Source: CAVTPD01 sp963736575 (GTDB lineage: Bacteria; Bacteroidota; Bacteroidia; Cytophagales; JAAEPT01). Taken from it: a stretch of DNA of 64,000 nucleotides. Below, one piece after another: positions 52,663 to 61,258 of the stretch (position 1 is the stretch's first letter; every line of letters starts with the position of its first letter). Under the pieces are notes generated by a model. That model worked only from the letters and a program-made list of their open reading frames with translations. It searched no databases and was not told the origin of the DNA. The stretch lies in assembly GCA_963736575.1 (NCBI GenBank), contig CAVTPD010000003.1, positions 806,001-870,000 of the forward strand, written 5' to 3'. A program made the translations under genes and the position numbers.

Positions 52663-53544
52663 ATGAAGATTGCCATTTTCGGGAGAGTATCCAACAAAAA
52701 TGCGTTAGCGCCCTTTAAGGAAATGTTTCGCTTTTTAATGACTTGCCAAGAGCATACATTCTATTTCTATGAACCTTTGGCAGAATTCATTCACAAACAA
52801 AAGCTAGAACTTAAGCCTGAAAACATCTTTACAGATCCCAACGCATTACAAGACATAGACTATATTGTTAGTATTGGTGGCGACGGTACTTTGCTAGAAA
52901 CCATAACCTTTATTGGTAAAAGAAACATTCCTATTCTGGGTATTAATGCCGGCCGTTTGGGTTTTCTGGCAACTGTTCCAATTCAGGAAAATATTATAGA
53001 ATCATTAACCAGTTTTTTTAATAAAGAATTTACGGTTGAAGAAAGGGACTTGGTAGAACTACAATGCGAAGGCGAAGATTTTGACGGTTTTCCTTATGGT
53101 CTAAATGAAATAGCCATTCAGAAAAGGGATTCTTCTTCTATGATTTTAATTCACTCTTACATTGATGGTGAGTTTCTAAATTCGTATTGGGCAGATGGTT
53201 TAATTATTTCTACACCAACAGGATCTACGGGTTATTCCTTAAGTTGTGGCGGGCCTCTAGTAATCCCTCAGTCAGATAATTTTATTATATCTCCATTAAA
53301 CCCCCATAATCTAAATGTAAGGCCAATGGTGGTTCCCAGCGACTCTTGTATGACGTTTAGTGTGGAAGGAAGAACAAAAAACATTCTACTTTCTATGGAT
53401 TCGCGTTCTAAAAATGTACGTTCTAATGTGCAAATCAACATTAAAAAGGCCGATTTCCGTGTGAAATTGGTAAAACTGAATAATGTAAACTTCTTCGATA
53501 CCCTTAGAAAAAAATTAAACTGGGGTTTAGATGTTAGAAATTAA
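52663..53544 (+). CDS. nadK: NAD kinase
   Basis: NadK phosphorylates NAD to NADP. The 293-residue protein has the signature IVSIGGDGTLLETI (catalytic GGDGT), NAGRLGFLAT, and the beta-domain motif ISTPTGSTGYSLSCGGPLVIP, all at their normal places for about 290 residues. It overlaps the opposite-strand lipoprotein gene by four bases. It is third in the hydrolase-CBS-nadK run. Confidence 0.97.
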   Translation: MKIAIFGRVSNKNALAPFKEMFRFLMTCQEHTFYFYEPLAEFIHKQKLELKPENIFTDPNALQDIDYIVSIGGDGTLLETITFIGKRNIPILGINAGRLGFLATVPIQENIIESLTSFFNKEFTVEERDLVELQCEGEDFDGFPYGLNEIAIQKRDSSSMILIHSYIDGEFLNSYWADGLIISTPTGSTGYSLSCGGPLVIPQSDNFIISPLNPHNLNVRPMVVPSDSCMTFSVEGRTKNILLSMDSRSKNVRSNVQINIKKADFRVKLVKLNNVNFFDTLRKKLNWGLDVRN

Positions 53545-53864
53545 TATAAAGGAACTTTCCCTCCAGAAGACTTCTTGTCTTTGTAGGTTTTAGATTTAGA
53601 AGATTTCTGCTTTTTTTCCCGTTCTTCTTGTTTAGCTTTTCGGCGATTGTATCGATTCCTTTTTCTTTCAGCTTTCCGTTCTCTGGATGCTTTATGACCA
53701 CTAGTTTCGTCTACAATTTTTTTGGCCGTTTTAAGATGGTAATTGTTATCCTCTTTAGAAGAAGTATTGGTATTGGTATGGTATTTTTTTGAAGAGCAAG
53801 AAAATAATAAAAACACCATTAACAATAGGCTTATAATGGTTTTTAATAGGTTCTTGTTTGTCAT
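53541..53864 (-). CDS. Small basic lipoprotein
   Basis: A 107-residue protein with a lipobox (LLLMVFLLFSC) followed by SSKKYHTNTNTSS. The mature part is extremely Lys/Arg-rich (ASRERKAERKRNRYNRRKAKQEERE), with a C-terminal SGGKVPLY. It may bind nucleic acid or anionic polymers in the envelope, or be disordered. Its first mature residues closely resemble the neighbouring 47-residue lipoprotein (CNSRKYHT), so both may descend from one gene. Function unknown. Confidence 0.7.
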   Translation of the reverse strand: MTNKNLLKTIISLLLMVFLLFSCSSKKYHTNTNTSSKEDNNYHLKTAKKIVDETSGHKASRERKAERKRNRYNRRKAKQEEREKKQKSSKSKTYKDKKSSGGKVPLY

Positions 53865-53873
53865 ATCTAATTT

Positions 53874-54017
53874 TTAATGGTGTAAATAACTTGGTTTTTT
53901 ACCTGATGGGGTCCCTTGTTTTTTCATGCTTTTAGTATGGTATTTTCTGCTATTACATGCTGAAAATGAAACTAAACATATCAACAACCCTACCGCCCAA
54001 ATTTTGAATAATGTCAT
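53874..54017 (-). CDS. Tiny lipoprotein paired with the basic lipoprotein
   Basis: A 47-residue lipoprotein. A signal segment (IWAVGLLICLVSFSAC, Cys21) is followed by NSRKYHTKSMKKQGTPSGKKPSYLHH. The C(N/S)S(R/K)KYHT start and the SGKKPSY end mirror the upstream-facing 107-residue lipoprotein. It ends nine bases before that gene starts, on the same strand. Function is unknown. Confidence 0.7.
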   Translation of the reverse strand: MTLFKIWAVGLLICLVSFSACNSRKYHTKSMKKQGTPSGKKPSYLHH

Positions 54018-54171
54018 TTCTCTAGATTTTCGCAACAGAAAAGATACTTAAAAGTTGAAACAAATAAAAGTTTATAGACTTTAGTGGGAACTATTTTTCT
54101 GCTCATAATGAACATCAACAAGGTTTATTACGTTAGGAACGAATAACTATAAGAAACCAAAAATCATACTT

Positions 54172-54585
54172 ATGAAACGTTCAGCAACAGCAAAATGGCA
54201 AGGTTCTGGTAAAGAAGGAAAAGGCAAATTAGACACACAAAGTGGTATATTAGAAAGCACTCCTTACTCTTACAAAACTAGATTTGAAGATGGAAAAGGT
54301 ACCAACCCAGAAGAATTAATTGCAGCAGCCCATGCCGGTTGTTTTACCATGAAATTGGCTTTTAATCTACAAGAAGGTGGTTTTGAAATTGAAAATTTAG
54401 AAACTAAATGTGAAATCACTTTAGAAGATGGTGCCTTAACTCAATCTCATTTAACTTTATCTGCTTCAGTAAAAGGTATAGAACAAGAGAAATTTTTAGA
54501 ATTAGTGGGTGATGCTAAACTAAATTGTCCTGTTTCTAAAGCACTAAATATGGAATTAAGTGTAGACGCCACACTAAATTCTTAA
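54172..54585 (+). CDS. osmC: OsmC-type peroxidase
   Basis: A 137-residue peroxiredoxin-like enzyme that reduces organic hydroperoxides. It has GTNPEELIAAAHAGCFTMKLAF (peroxidatic Cys) and LNCPVSKALNMELS (resolving Cys), and the flanking YSYKTRFEDGKGTNPEE matches E. coli OsmC closely. It has no partner gene next to it, and is preceded by a 307-base stretch containing the tiny lipoprotein gene. Confidence 0.95.
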   Translation: MKRSATAKWQGSGKEGKGKLDTQSGILESTPYSYKTRFEDGKGTNPEELIAAAHAGCFTMKLAFNLQEGGFEIENLETKCEITLEDGALTQSHLTLSASVKGIEQEKFLELVGDAKLNCPVSKALNMELSVDATLNS

Positions 54586-54663
54586 GAACTTCTTTAGGGG
54601 TATTCTGCCCGAATATCCCTCTTTATTTTTATTATTACTTTTCGTTTCAATTCTACCCTTCTT

Positions 54664-55722
54664 TTGAGAAAAATCATACACATAGACATGGATGCTTTTT
54701 TTGCGTCTGTTGAACAACGAGACAATCCAGATTTAAGAGGATTGCCCGTTGCTGTGGGTGGTGCTTCCGATAGAGGCGTAGTGGCTGCCGCCAGTTACGA
54801 AGCCCGAAAGTTTGGGGTAAAATCTGCCATGCCCGGTAGAACTGCAAAAAAGAATTGCCCACAACTTATTTTTGTGAAACCACGTTTTGAGGCTTACCGA
54901 GCTACTAGCTTAATCATTCGTTCCATTTTTAGAGAATACACCGATTTAATTGAACCGCTTTCCTTAGACGAAGCTTATTTAGATGTTACCGAAAACAAAA
55001 AAGGATTGGCTTCGGCCACACAAATTGCTGAGGAAATCCGAGAAAGAATTTACCTACAAACCGAATTAACCGCTTCGGCAGGTATTTCTTTCAATAAGTT
55101 TTTGGCCAAGATTGCTTCAGACGAAAACAAACCCAACGGACAGTTTGTGATTACACCCAAAGATGCAGAAGCGTTTCTGGACCAATTGTCTATCCATAAA
55201 TTTTTTGGGATTGGTAAAGCCACTGCCGACCGATTTATAAAAATGGGTGTACGCCGAGGAAAAGATTTGAAAAAATATTCGAAAGAAGATTTGGCTTTAC
55301 GTTTCGGGAAATCGGGGATTCACTATTATAACGTGGTAAGAGCGTTAGACAATAGAGCCGTTATTCCACATAGAGAAAGAAAATCAATTGGTGCCGAAAA
55401 TACCTTTATGGAAGATGTTCTGGATAAGAAAATTTTAGAAGAACGTTTGCTAAAAGCTTTTTTAACAGCCCATTCTCGTTTAGAGAAAAGTAAAAAATAC
55501 GCCAAAACCATTACCGTAAAAATCAAATACCACAATTTTGAACAGATCACCCGTAGCCTATCCTTAGAGAAAGCTACCAATGATCTAAAAGTACTTCAGC
55601 CCATTTTAATAGATTTTTTTAATTCCATAGAAATTGAAAAACCCGTGCGTTTAGTGGGTTGTACATTTTCTAATTTCCCGTTAGAAAAACCAGAAGCCAA
55701 ACAGCTTACCTTGGAGTTTTAA
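54664..55722 (+). CDS. dinB: DNA polymerase IV (Y family)
   Basis: A translesion DNA polymerase of 352 residues starting at TTG. IHIDMDAFFASVEQRD (catalytic Asp), SLDEAYLDVTE (second Asp-Glu), and the helix-hairpin-helix region with HKFFGIGKATADRF match DinB, with a little-finger domain at the C-terminus (ITVKIKYHNFEQITRSLSL). No C-terminal beta-clamp motif is obvious to me, although QLTLEF at the very end fits the QL-LF type. It is a single gene. Confidence 0.96.
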   Translation: MRKIIHIDMDAFFASVEQRDNPDLRGLPVAVGGASDRGVVAAASYEARKFGVKSAMPGRTAKKNCPQLIFVKPRFEAYRATSLIIRSIFREYTDLIEPLSLDEAYLDVTENKKGLASATQIAEEIRERIYLQTELTASAGISFNKFLAKIASDENKPNGQFVITPKDAEAFLDQLSIHKFFGIGKATADRFIKMGVRRGKDLKKYSKEDLALRFGKSGIHYYNVVRALDNRAVIPHRERKSIGAENTFMEDVLDKKILEERLLKAFLTAHSRLEKSKKYAKTITVKIKYHNFEQITRSLSLEKATNDLKVLQPILIDFFNSIEIEKPVRLVGCTFSNFPLEKPEAKQLTLEF

Positions 55723-55734
55723 AATATTTTTATA

Positions 55735-55754
55735 AATCACCTCTTTTGGTGATT
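55735..55754. terminator. Weak hairpin after dinB
   Basis: Arms AATCACC (55735-55741) and GGTGATT (55748-55754) with loop TCTTTT. No clear T-run follows on the plus strand; it may still end dinB transcripts. Confidence 0.35.
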
Positions 55755-55824
55755 GTAGCAGATAGCCCTTCACAGCGATATTTGTAAAAGTTCAAAAGGC
55801 ACTTCAGTCTTAAAATTATTTAGC

Positions 55825-57063
55825 ATGAAAAATCATTACAGCGTAGTTATAGTTGGGGGTGGTCAAGCCGGTTTGTCCATTAGTTATCTGCTAAAAGAAA
55901 AAGGAATTGATCACATTATCTTTGAAAAAGACCGCATTGCAGAATCTTGGAGAACCAAGCGTTGGGATAGTTTTTGTTTGGTAACGCCTAATTTCCAATG
56001 CCGTTTACCGGGTTACACATACAATGGCCCAGACCCAGATGGTTTTATGCTGAAAGACGATGTGGTGAAATTTGTAGAGGATTACGCTAAAATGTTTAAT
56101 CCCCCTGTACATGAAGGCGTAAAAGTATTGGAAGTCACCAAGGATGGAGAGACTTTCCATAGCACTACAACCTTGGGGAATTTTACGTCTGACCAAGTAG
56201 TCATTGCTGCCGGTAATTTTCAGTATGCTGTATTTCCAGAAATTAGTAAACAATTTCCTAAAGATATTTTACAGCTTCATTCTTCAGAATATAAAAACCC
56301 GGATAGCCTACCCGATAAAGATATTTTGGTTGTCGGTACCGGGCAATCGGGTTGCCAAATTGCTGAAGATTTACATTTAGCCGGTAAAAACGTACATCTA
56401 TGTGTTGGAAAAGCCCCTCGTTCTGCCAGAAATTATAGAGGTAAAGATGTGGTTGCATGGCTAGAAGAAATGAAATATTACGACATTAATATTTACGATC
56501 ACCCGGACGGAATGGCTGCAAGAACCAAAACCAATCATTATTTAACCGGCAGAGATGGTGGTCGGGAGATTGATTTGCGTGCCTTTGCAAAAGAAGGTAT
56601 GCAGCTGTATGGAAAATTTACGAGCATTGAAAACGGAAAACTGCATTTCGATTCCAATTTAAAAGAGAATTTAGATGCTGCAGATGCTTCTTGTGAACGC
56701 ATTAAGCAAAAAATAGATGCTTACATAGAAACCAACAATATAATAGCACCCACTGAAGCACCTTACCAAGCACCGTGGGAACCTACTGAAAGTATAACTG
56801 AATTGGATGTAGAAAAAAGTAATATTGGAACGGTGATTTGGAGTATTGGCTATGGATTCGATTTTAGCAGTTGGGTTAAACTACCTGTATTTGATGAAAA
56901 GGGTTACCCAAAATACGAACGCGGTATTACCGATGTAGAAGGTTTATTTTTCTTAGGATTAGCTTGGATGTATACATGGGGTTCTGGTCGGTTTTGTGGC
57001 ATTTCACCGGATGCAGAATTCTTAGCGGAAAAAATGGAAGAGTTGTTAAAGGTTAAATCATGA
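55825..57063 (+). CDS. nitH: Flavin-dependent monooxygenase of the Nit1C cluster (MSMEG_0569 family)
   Basis: A 412-residue FAD/NADPH enzyme. FAD motif VVIVGGGQAGLSISYLL, then the family phrase SWRTKRWDSFCLVTPNFQCRLPG, and NADPH motif ILVVGTGQSGCQIAEDL. The C-terminal WSIGYGFDFSSW and FLGLAWMYTWGSGRFCGI are characteristic of the MSMEG_0569 group, which occurs only with the Nit1C nitrilase genes. It has its own transcription unit here: it is convergent with the regulator and separated by 21 bases. It probably oxidises a nitrogen compound in the pathway; the substrate is unknown. Confidence 0.9.
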   Translation: MKNHYSVVIVGGGQAGLSISYLLKEKGIDHIIFEKDRIAESWRTKRWDSFCLVTPNFQCRLPGYTYNGPDPDGFMLKDDVVKFVEDYAKMFNPPVHEGVKVLEVTKDGETFHSTTTLGNFTSDQVVIAAGNFQYAVFPEISKQFPKDILQLHSSEYKNPDSLPDKDILVVGTGQSGCQIAEDLHLAGKNVHLCVGKAPRSARNYRGKDVVAWLEEMKYYDINIYDHPDGMAARTKTNHYLTGRDGGREIDLRAFAKEGMQLYGKFTSIENGKLHFDSNLKENLDAADASCERIKQKIDAYIETNNIIAPTEAPYQAPWEPTESITELDVEKSNIGTVIWSIGYGFDFSSWVKLPVFDEKGYPKYERGITDVEGLFFLGLAWMYTWGSGRFCGISPDAEFLAEKMEELLKVKS

Positions 57064-57083
57064 TAATAATTGTTTAGAAACAA

Positions 57084-57863
57084 CTAAACCCACCCATTTT
57101 CCTTAGCAAATAAGATCAAGTCTATGGTTTTGTTCACGTTGGCTTTTTTCATCATTTTTTTACGGTGTGTATTTACCGTATTTACGCTAATACATAATTT
57201 ATCAGAAATTTCACCACTGCTAAGACTATTGGCCAGCAAGCGTAATACTTCCAATTCACGATCACTAAAAAATTCTTTTTGATCGTTAGGCTGGCTTTGT
57301 TGTTTTAAATAATAATCAAAGGTTTCGCTTTTTGGGCCATAAATATTCCAATTAACACGGTGGTTGTCCATTACGTCCGAAACATTGGTGCATAAACTTA
57401 TATAAGCCTCTACTCTATTGTATTTGTTTTTTATAAACGGAGTACTTTGTCTTAAGACAGAAATATAAGTACCATCATTTTTCTTAACCCTATAACTTAC
57501 GTTAAACGATGATTCAAAAGGAACCAAATCTGCTGAATTATCCATTACAAAACGCAACAAGGCCTTCGATAATTTGAAATACATGCTTAAGTCGGCCGGA
57601 TGGATAGAATTTACTAAAAAGTCGGCCATTAAGTGGTTCATTGAATAGCCCAACGCCACATCAAAACCCTTGTGGTAAAAGCGGTTGGTTTTTATCTGAT
57701 GTACATACACAAATTGATTAGGCCATAATTGAACACTTTTTAAATACGCATTAATTTCCTGCTCGTATTGTGTTGCGTTATCTAAATATTCGTTTTTCAG
57801 GTTCGAAAGAAAATCTTTAAACCCATGAATACCATTTTCTGGTTGGACGGAACGTAACGACAT
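57084..57863 (-). CDS. PAS-LuxR-type transcription regulator
   Basis: A 259-residue regulator. Residues about 30-165 are a PAS-like sensor (FYHKGFDVALGYSMNHL, FNVSYRVKKNDGTYISVLRQS). Residues about 195-255 are a LuxR/GerE helix-turn-helix: FFSDRELEVLRLLANSLSSGEISDKLCISVNTVNTHRKKMMKK. It lies between nitH and the nitB-G operon, divergent from the operon, which is the usual place for a controlling gene. Nit1C clusters I know of use other regulator types, so this is probably the local regulator. No phosphorylation domain is present; the PAS ligand is unknown. Confidence 0.8.
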   Translation of the reverse strand: MSLRSVQPENGIHGFKDFLSNLKNEYLDNATQYEQEINAYLKSVQLWPNQFVYVHQIKTNRFYHKGFDVALGYSMNHLMADFLVNSIHPADLSMYFKLSKALLRFVMDNSADLVPFESSFNVSYRVKKNDGTYISVLRQSTPFIKNKYNRVEAYISLCTNVSDVMDNHRVNWNIYGPKSETFDYYLKQQSQPNDQKEFFSDRELEVLRLLANSLSSGEISDKLCISVNTVNTHRKKMMKKANVNKTIDLILFAKENGWV

Positions 57864-57947
57864 AATTCTTAACTTTTAAAGTTCCCTAACCCACAATACT
57901 TCCTTAAAAGCTAATGTAAAGAATTGAAGAATAAGTTGTACAATAAT

Positions 57948-58006
57948 CTACGTATTTTTTAATAAGTAAAATCACCTAAAAAGGTTATTGAAAGCACCTA
58001 CGTATT
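57948..58006. promoter_or_regulatory. Possible regulator-binding sites (repeated CTACGTATT)
   Basis: CTACGTATT occurs at 57948-57956 and again at 57998-58006, with starts 50 bases apart, close to five helical turns. Each contains the palindrome TACGTA. The second copy lies inside the spacer of the nitB promoter. Candidate sites for the divergent LuxR-type protein; inferred only. Confidence 0.45.
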
Positions 58007-58018
58007 ACGCTACATTTG
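57988..58018 (+). promoter_or_regulatory. Bacteroidota-type promoter of the nitB operon
   Basis: TTG at 57988-57990 and TACATTTG at 58011-58018 match the Bacteroidota -33 TTG and -7 TAnnTTTG boxes exactly, with a 20-base spacer. The nitB start codon lies 31 bases downstream, so a short leader is expected. Confidence 0.75.
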
Positions 58019-58049
58019 ACTTAAACATCAAACTTTAAAACTTACAATT

Positions 58050-58532
58050 ATGCCAGCAGTAAATTTACCTAAACACAAAGACGGGGATTTTTTTGTAGAC
58101 TACGAAGAAAAAGTTTTTGAAGATGTAAAAGCCGAAAAAGGTGAAAAAGCATTGGTAACTTTTCATACAGTAGCTTTTGAAGGATCTATTGGTCTAGTAA
58201 ACATTTTATCCGCCACCCGCTTATTAAGAAAAGGGTTTGATACTTCCATACTTCTTTACGGGCCAGGCGTTACCCTAGGCATTCAACGTGGTTTCCCTAC
58301 TTTGGGTGACGAAGCATTTCCGGGTCACCAAAATTACGCCGCCCGTTTAACCAAGTTTATGGATGAAGGCGGAAAAGTTTACGCGTGTCGTTTTGGATTG
58401 CAAGCCTTATACGGACACGGTGAACCAGCGCTTTTACCAGGCATTAAACCTATTGGACCATTAGATGTATTAGACTGCATTTTATTACACCGCAAGGATA
58501 ATGCTTTCATCATGGACACTTGGACATTATAA
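58050..58532 (+). CDS. nitB: Nit1C hypothetical protein NitB (MSMEG_0572/Sll0783 family)
   Basis: A 160-residue soluble protein, first gene of the operon. Motifs FHTVAFEGSIGLVNILSATRLLRKGFDTSILLYGPGVTLGIQRG and GKVYACRFGLQALYGHGE match the MSMEG_0572 / Sll0783 nitrogen-starvation family; the fold resembles DsrE-like alpha/beta sulfur-relay proteins, and Cys in YACRFG may be functional. The biochemical role is not established. In cyanide-assimilating Pseudomonas this gene is the one right before the nitrilase. Confidence 0.88.
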   Translation: MPAVNLPKHKDGDFFVDYEEKVFEDVKAEKGEKALVTFHTVAFEGSIGLVNILSATRLLRKGFDTSILLYGPGVTLGIQRGFPTLGDEAFPGHQNYAARLTKFMDEGGKVYACRFGLQALYGHGEPALLPGIKPIGPLDVLDCILLHRKDNAFIMDTWTL

Positions 58533-58565
58533 TCTAGCAACACACTGTCACATCAAAAACAATAC

Positions 58566-59570
58566 ATGAAACATAGTATTAAAGCAGCGGCAGTTCAGCT
58601 TTCACCCGTTTTAGACGATAGACAGGCTACAACAGATAAAGTATGTTCAGCAATAGAGGAAGCAGGGCGGGAAGGGGCTCAAATAATTGTTTTTCCGGAA
58701 ACGTTTATCCCTAACTACCCCTATTTCTCTTTTGTAAAACCGCCTGTTTCTTCAGGAGAAGAGCATTTAAAATTGTATGAAGAGGCCGTGGTAGTACCTG
58801 GGCCTGTCACCGAACAAGTAGCTAAATACGCTAAAAAATGGGAAATGGTAGTGGTTTTAGGCGTTAATGAATTAGACCACGGAACCATTTACAATGCTCA
58901 GATTGTCTTTGATGCAAACGGTGAAATTGTTCTTAAGCGCCGAAAAATAACACCCACTTATCATGAACGTATGATTTGGGGGCGTGGTGATGGCAGTGGA
59001 TTAAAAGCTGTTGATACTAAAGTAGGCCGTGTAGGTGCTTTAGCTTGTTGGGAACATTATAATCCTTTGGCGCGCTTTGCATTAATGGCCGATCACGAAG
59101 AAATTCACTGCAGTCAGTTTCCGGGGTCTTTAGTGGGACCAATTTTTGGTGACCAAATTGAAGTAACCATTAGACATCATGCTTTAGAATCGGGTTGTTT
59201 TGTAATTAACTCTACCGGTTGGTTGCACCAAGAACAGATTGAAAAAATTACCAGTGATCCCAAACTGCAAAAAGGATTAAAACACGGTTGTATGACCGCC
59301 ATAATTTCTCCGGAAGGCAGGCATTTGACCTCTCCAATTACTGAAGGAGAGGGTATTTTATACGCCATGATGGATATGCGTTTAATCGAAAAAAGAAAGC
59401 GAATGATGGATTCGGTAGGTCATTATGCCCGTCCGGAATTGCTTTCATTAGTAATTGATAAAACCGAATATTCTACGGTAAAATCTAACCAACCTAAGGA
59501 CTTGCCAAATGCATCTTCAGAACAAAAAAGTACGGAATACGATGGAGACAAACAGCCTATTAAGCACTGA
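58566..59570 (+). CDS. nitC: Nit1C nitrilase (Nit6803 type)
   Basis: A 334-residue nitrilase that hydrolyses nitriles to acid and ammonia. Catalytic residues can be placed: Glu45 in VFPETFIPNYPYF, Lys127 in LKRRKITPTYHER, and Cys161 in GALACWEHYNPL. The Synechocystis Nit6803 triad is Glu53-Lys135-Cys169 as I recall it, the same spacing. Other marks are MIWGRGDGSG and FPGSLVGP. The family is active on mono- and dinitriles; in Nit1C clusters it is required for growth on cyanide. The native substrate is not settled. The TGA lies inside the start region of the radical SAM gene. Confidence 0.95.
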   Translation: MKHSIKAAAVQLSPVLDDRQATTDKVCSAIEEAGREGAQIIVFPETFIPNYPYFSFVKPPVSSGEEHLKLYEEAVVVPGPVTEQVAKYAKKWEMVVVLGVNELDHGTIYNAQIVFDANGEIVLKRRKITPTYHERMIWGRGDGSGLKAVDTKVGRVGALACWEHYNPLARFALMADHEEIHCSQFPGSLVGPIFGDQIEVTIRHHALESGCFVINSTGWLHQEQIEKITSDPKLQKGLKHGCMTAIISPEGRHLTSPITEGEGILYAMMDMRLIEKRKRMMDSVGHYARPELLSLVIDKTEYSTVKSNQPKDLPNASSEQKSTEYDGDKQPIKH

Positions 59571-60669
59571 ACAAATTCAGATTGAATTGCAATCCTACGG
59601 TATGCGTCTTGATGGCTTAACTCAAAAATCCGGAAGAATGGGTGGCGCAGGCCCTAGTGACCATAAAGCCGTTCGCATTTATGGCAATACCATTATGGTT
59701 CCTGTTTACACACATCAGTCAAACACTAGCCCGTATTTTGCTACAGCACCTAATGAGCTGGGTGTTTCTTTGCTATTTAAAGAAGCTGAAAAGATTGGTT
59801 CTATTACTTTTCCAGTAGAACCAGCGTTTTATAAGCACACAACGTCAGACGGTGTTCCAATGTGGAAAGTTGCCCAACTTCACAGCCATAATGTGTTGGC
59901 TACAACGGTGCTTCAGAATTGTATTCGGTTTTACGATAGAAATACATCTTGTCAGTTTTGTGCCATTGGCCAATCCTTAAAAGCAGAAAGAACTATTGCC
60001 TACAAAACGCCCAAACACTTGGCAGAGGTGGCTAAAATTGCCGTTGAAAAAGATAAAGTAGAACAATTTATCATGACAACGGGAACACCAAACTCTGAAG
60101 ACCGTGGGGCCAAAATATTATACGAAAGTGTAAAAGCGGTAAAAGAAGCCGTAGATATTGCCATACAAGTACAATGTGAACCTCCTTCAGATTTTAGCTG
60201 GTTTCAGAAATTAAAAGAGGCCGGTGCCGATTCTATTGGTATGCATCTAGAAGCCGTAGAGGAATCTGTTCGGCAGAAAATAATGCCCGGTAAAGCCGAA
60301 GTGAACGTAGCCTACTACAAAAAAGCCTTTAAGGCCGCTGTAGAAATTTTTGGTAGAGGCAATGTTAGTACCTACATTTTAGCCGGATTAGGCGATTCCA
60401 AAGAAGCCATTGTTACCATAAGTGAAGAACTAATTGAACTGGGCGTTTATCCGTTTGTAGTTCCTTTTGTGCCTATTAGCGGAACGCCACTTCAGCATCA
60501 TAAAACACCTACTAAAGAATTTATGCAATCAATACTAGAACCGATTGGTGAAATGTTGGTAGCTGGCGGAATAACTTCCGAAACCTTAAAAGCCGGATGT
60601 GCCAAATGCGGGGCATGTTCTACCTTAAAATCATTTGAATCTAAAGCCCGAAAGTCTTATGCTGCTTGA
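59542..60669 (+). CDS. nitD: Nit1C radical SAM protein (MSMEG_0568 family)
   Basis: From METNSLLSTEQIQIELQSYG the protein has 375 residues; the gene overlaps the nitrilase by 29 bases. The cluster motif is C127-x9-C137-x2-C140 (NCIRFYDRNTSCQFC), a spacing known from Elp3-type radical SAM proteins rather than the common CX3CX2C. A second CAKCGAC (C353, C356, C359) near the end could bind an auxiliary FeS cluster. GDSKEAIVTISEELIELGVYPFVVPFVPI is typical of the barrel. The reaction is unknown; it is probably needed to form or rework a pathway nitrile. Confidence 0.92.
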   Translation: METNSLLSTEQIQIELQSYGMRLDGLTQKSGRMGGAGPSDHKAVRIYGNTIMVPVYTHQSNTSPYFATAPNELGVSLLFKEAEKIGSITFPVEPAFYKHTTSDGVPMWKVAQLHSHNVLATTVLQNCIRFYDRNTSCQFCAIGQSLKAERTIAYKTPKHLAEVAKIAVEKDKVEQFIMTTGTPNSEDRGAKILYESVKAVKEAVDIAIQVQCEPPSDFSWFQKLKEAGADSIGMHLEAVEESVRQKIMPGKAEVNVAYYKKAFKAAVEIFGRGNVSTYILAGLGDSKEAIVTISEELIELGVYPFVVPFVPISGTPLQHHKTPTKEFMQSILEPIGEMLVAGGITSETLKAGCAKCGACSTLKSFESKARKSYAA

Positions 60670-61258
60670 ACCCTTTAAAAAAGCCAAGTGCCGCCATTTG
60701 CGTTTCGATTTTGCCACAGAACCGTGGGAACAAAGGCAATATTGGATGCTTAGAAAAGAAATTTTTTGCACGGAACAAAAGATCTTCAAAGGCACAGATA
60801 GAGATATTATTGACAACAATGCAATACCTATCATTTCTAAAAATGCTTGTATGGGTATGGAAGATCAGGTAGTTGGTGTAGTAAGAATTGACGAAAAAGA
60901 AACAGGGGTTTGGTGGGGAAGCCGTTTAGGGGTAGCCCAAGAGTACCGCACCACATCCCGTTATAATGCATACCATCTTTTCCCAAAGAATGAAACGGTA
61001 AATCCTTTCACGTTATCGGTAGGGGCTTCTTTGATTTATAAAGCGGTAAGTACGGCTAATGCTTTGGGTTGCCATAGATTTTTAGCCTACGTACAAGAAC
61101 AAAATGTAAAATTCTTTAGTCGCCTGCATTGGAATTCTTTGGAAGAAGTTTCCTTACACGGTAGAATTCATCACAAAATGGAAGCCGATTTAGATTTTTA
61201 TGCACCGTCCGTTTATGCACAGGAACGTTTCGGAAACAACCAGCAAAATGTAGCTTAA
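60659..61258 (+). CDS. nitE: Nit1C GNAT acetyltransferase (MSMEG_0567 N-terminal family)
   Basis: A 199-residue protein beginning MLLEPFKKAKCRHLRFDFATEPWEQRQYW, with the ATG overlapping the end of nitD by 11 bases. GVVRIDEKETGVWWGSRLGVAQEYR and GCHRFLAYVQEQNVKFFSRLHW match the acetyltransferase part of the MSMEG_0567/Sll0786 family. The acceptor is not known. In other genomes this domain is sometimes fused to the PurM-like next protein; here they are separate and TAA-ATG adjacent. Confidence 0.9.
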   Translation: MLLEPFKKAKCRHLRFDFATEPWEQRQYWMLRKEIFCTEQKIFKGTDRDIIDNNAIPIISKNACMGMEDQVVGVVRIDEKETGVWWGSRLGVAQEYRTTSRYNAYHLFPKNETVNPFTLSVGASLIYKAVSTANALGCHRFLAYVQEQNVKFFSRLHWNSLEEVSLHGRIHHKMEADLDFYAPSVYAQERFGNNQQNVA

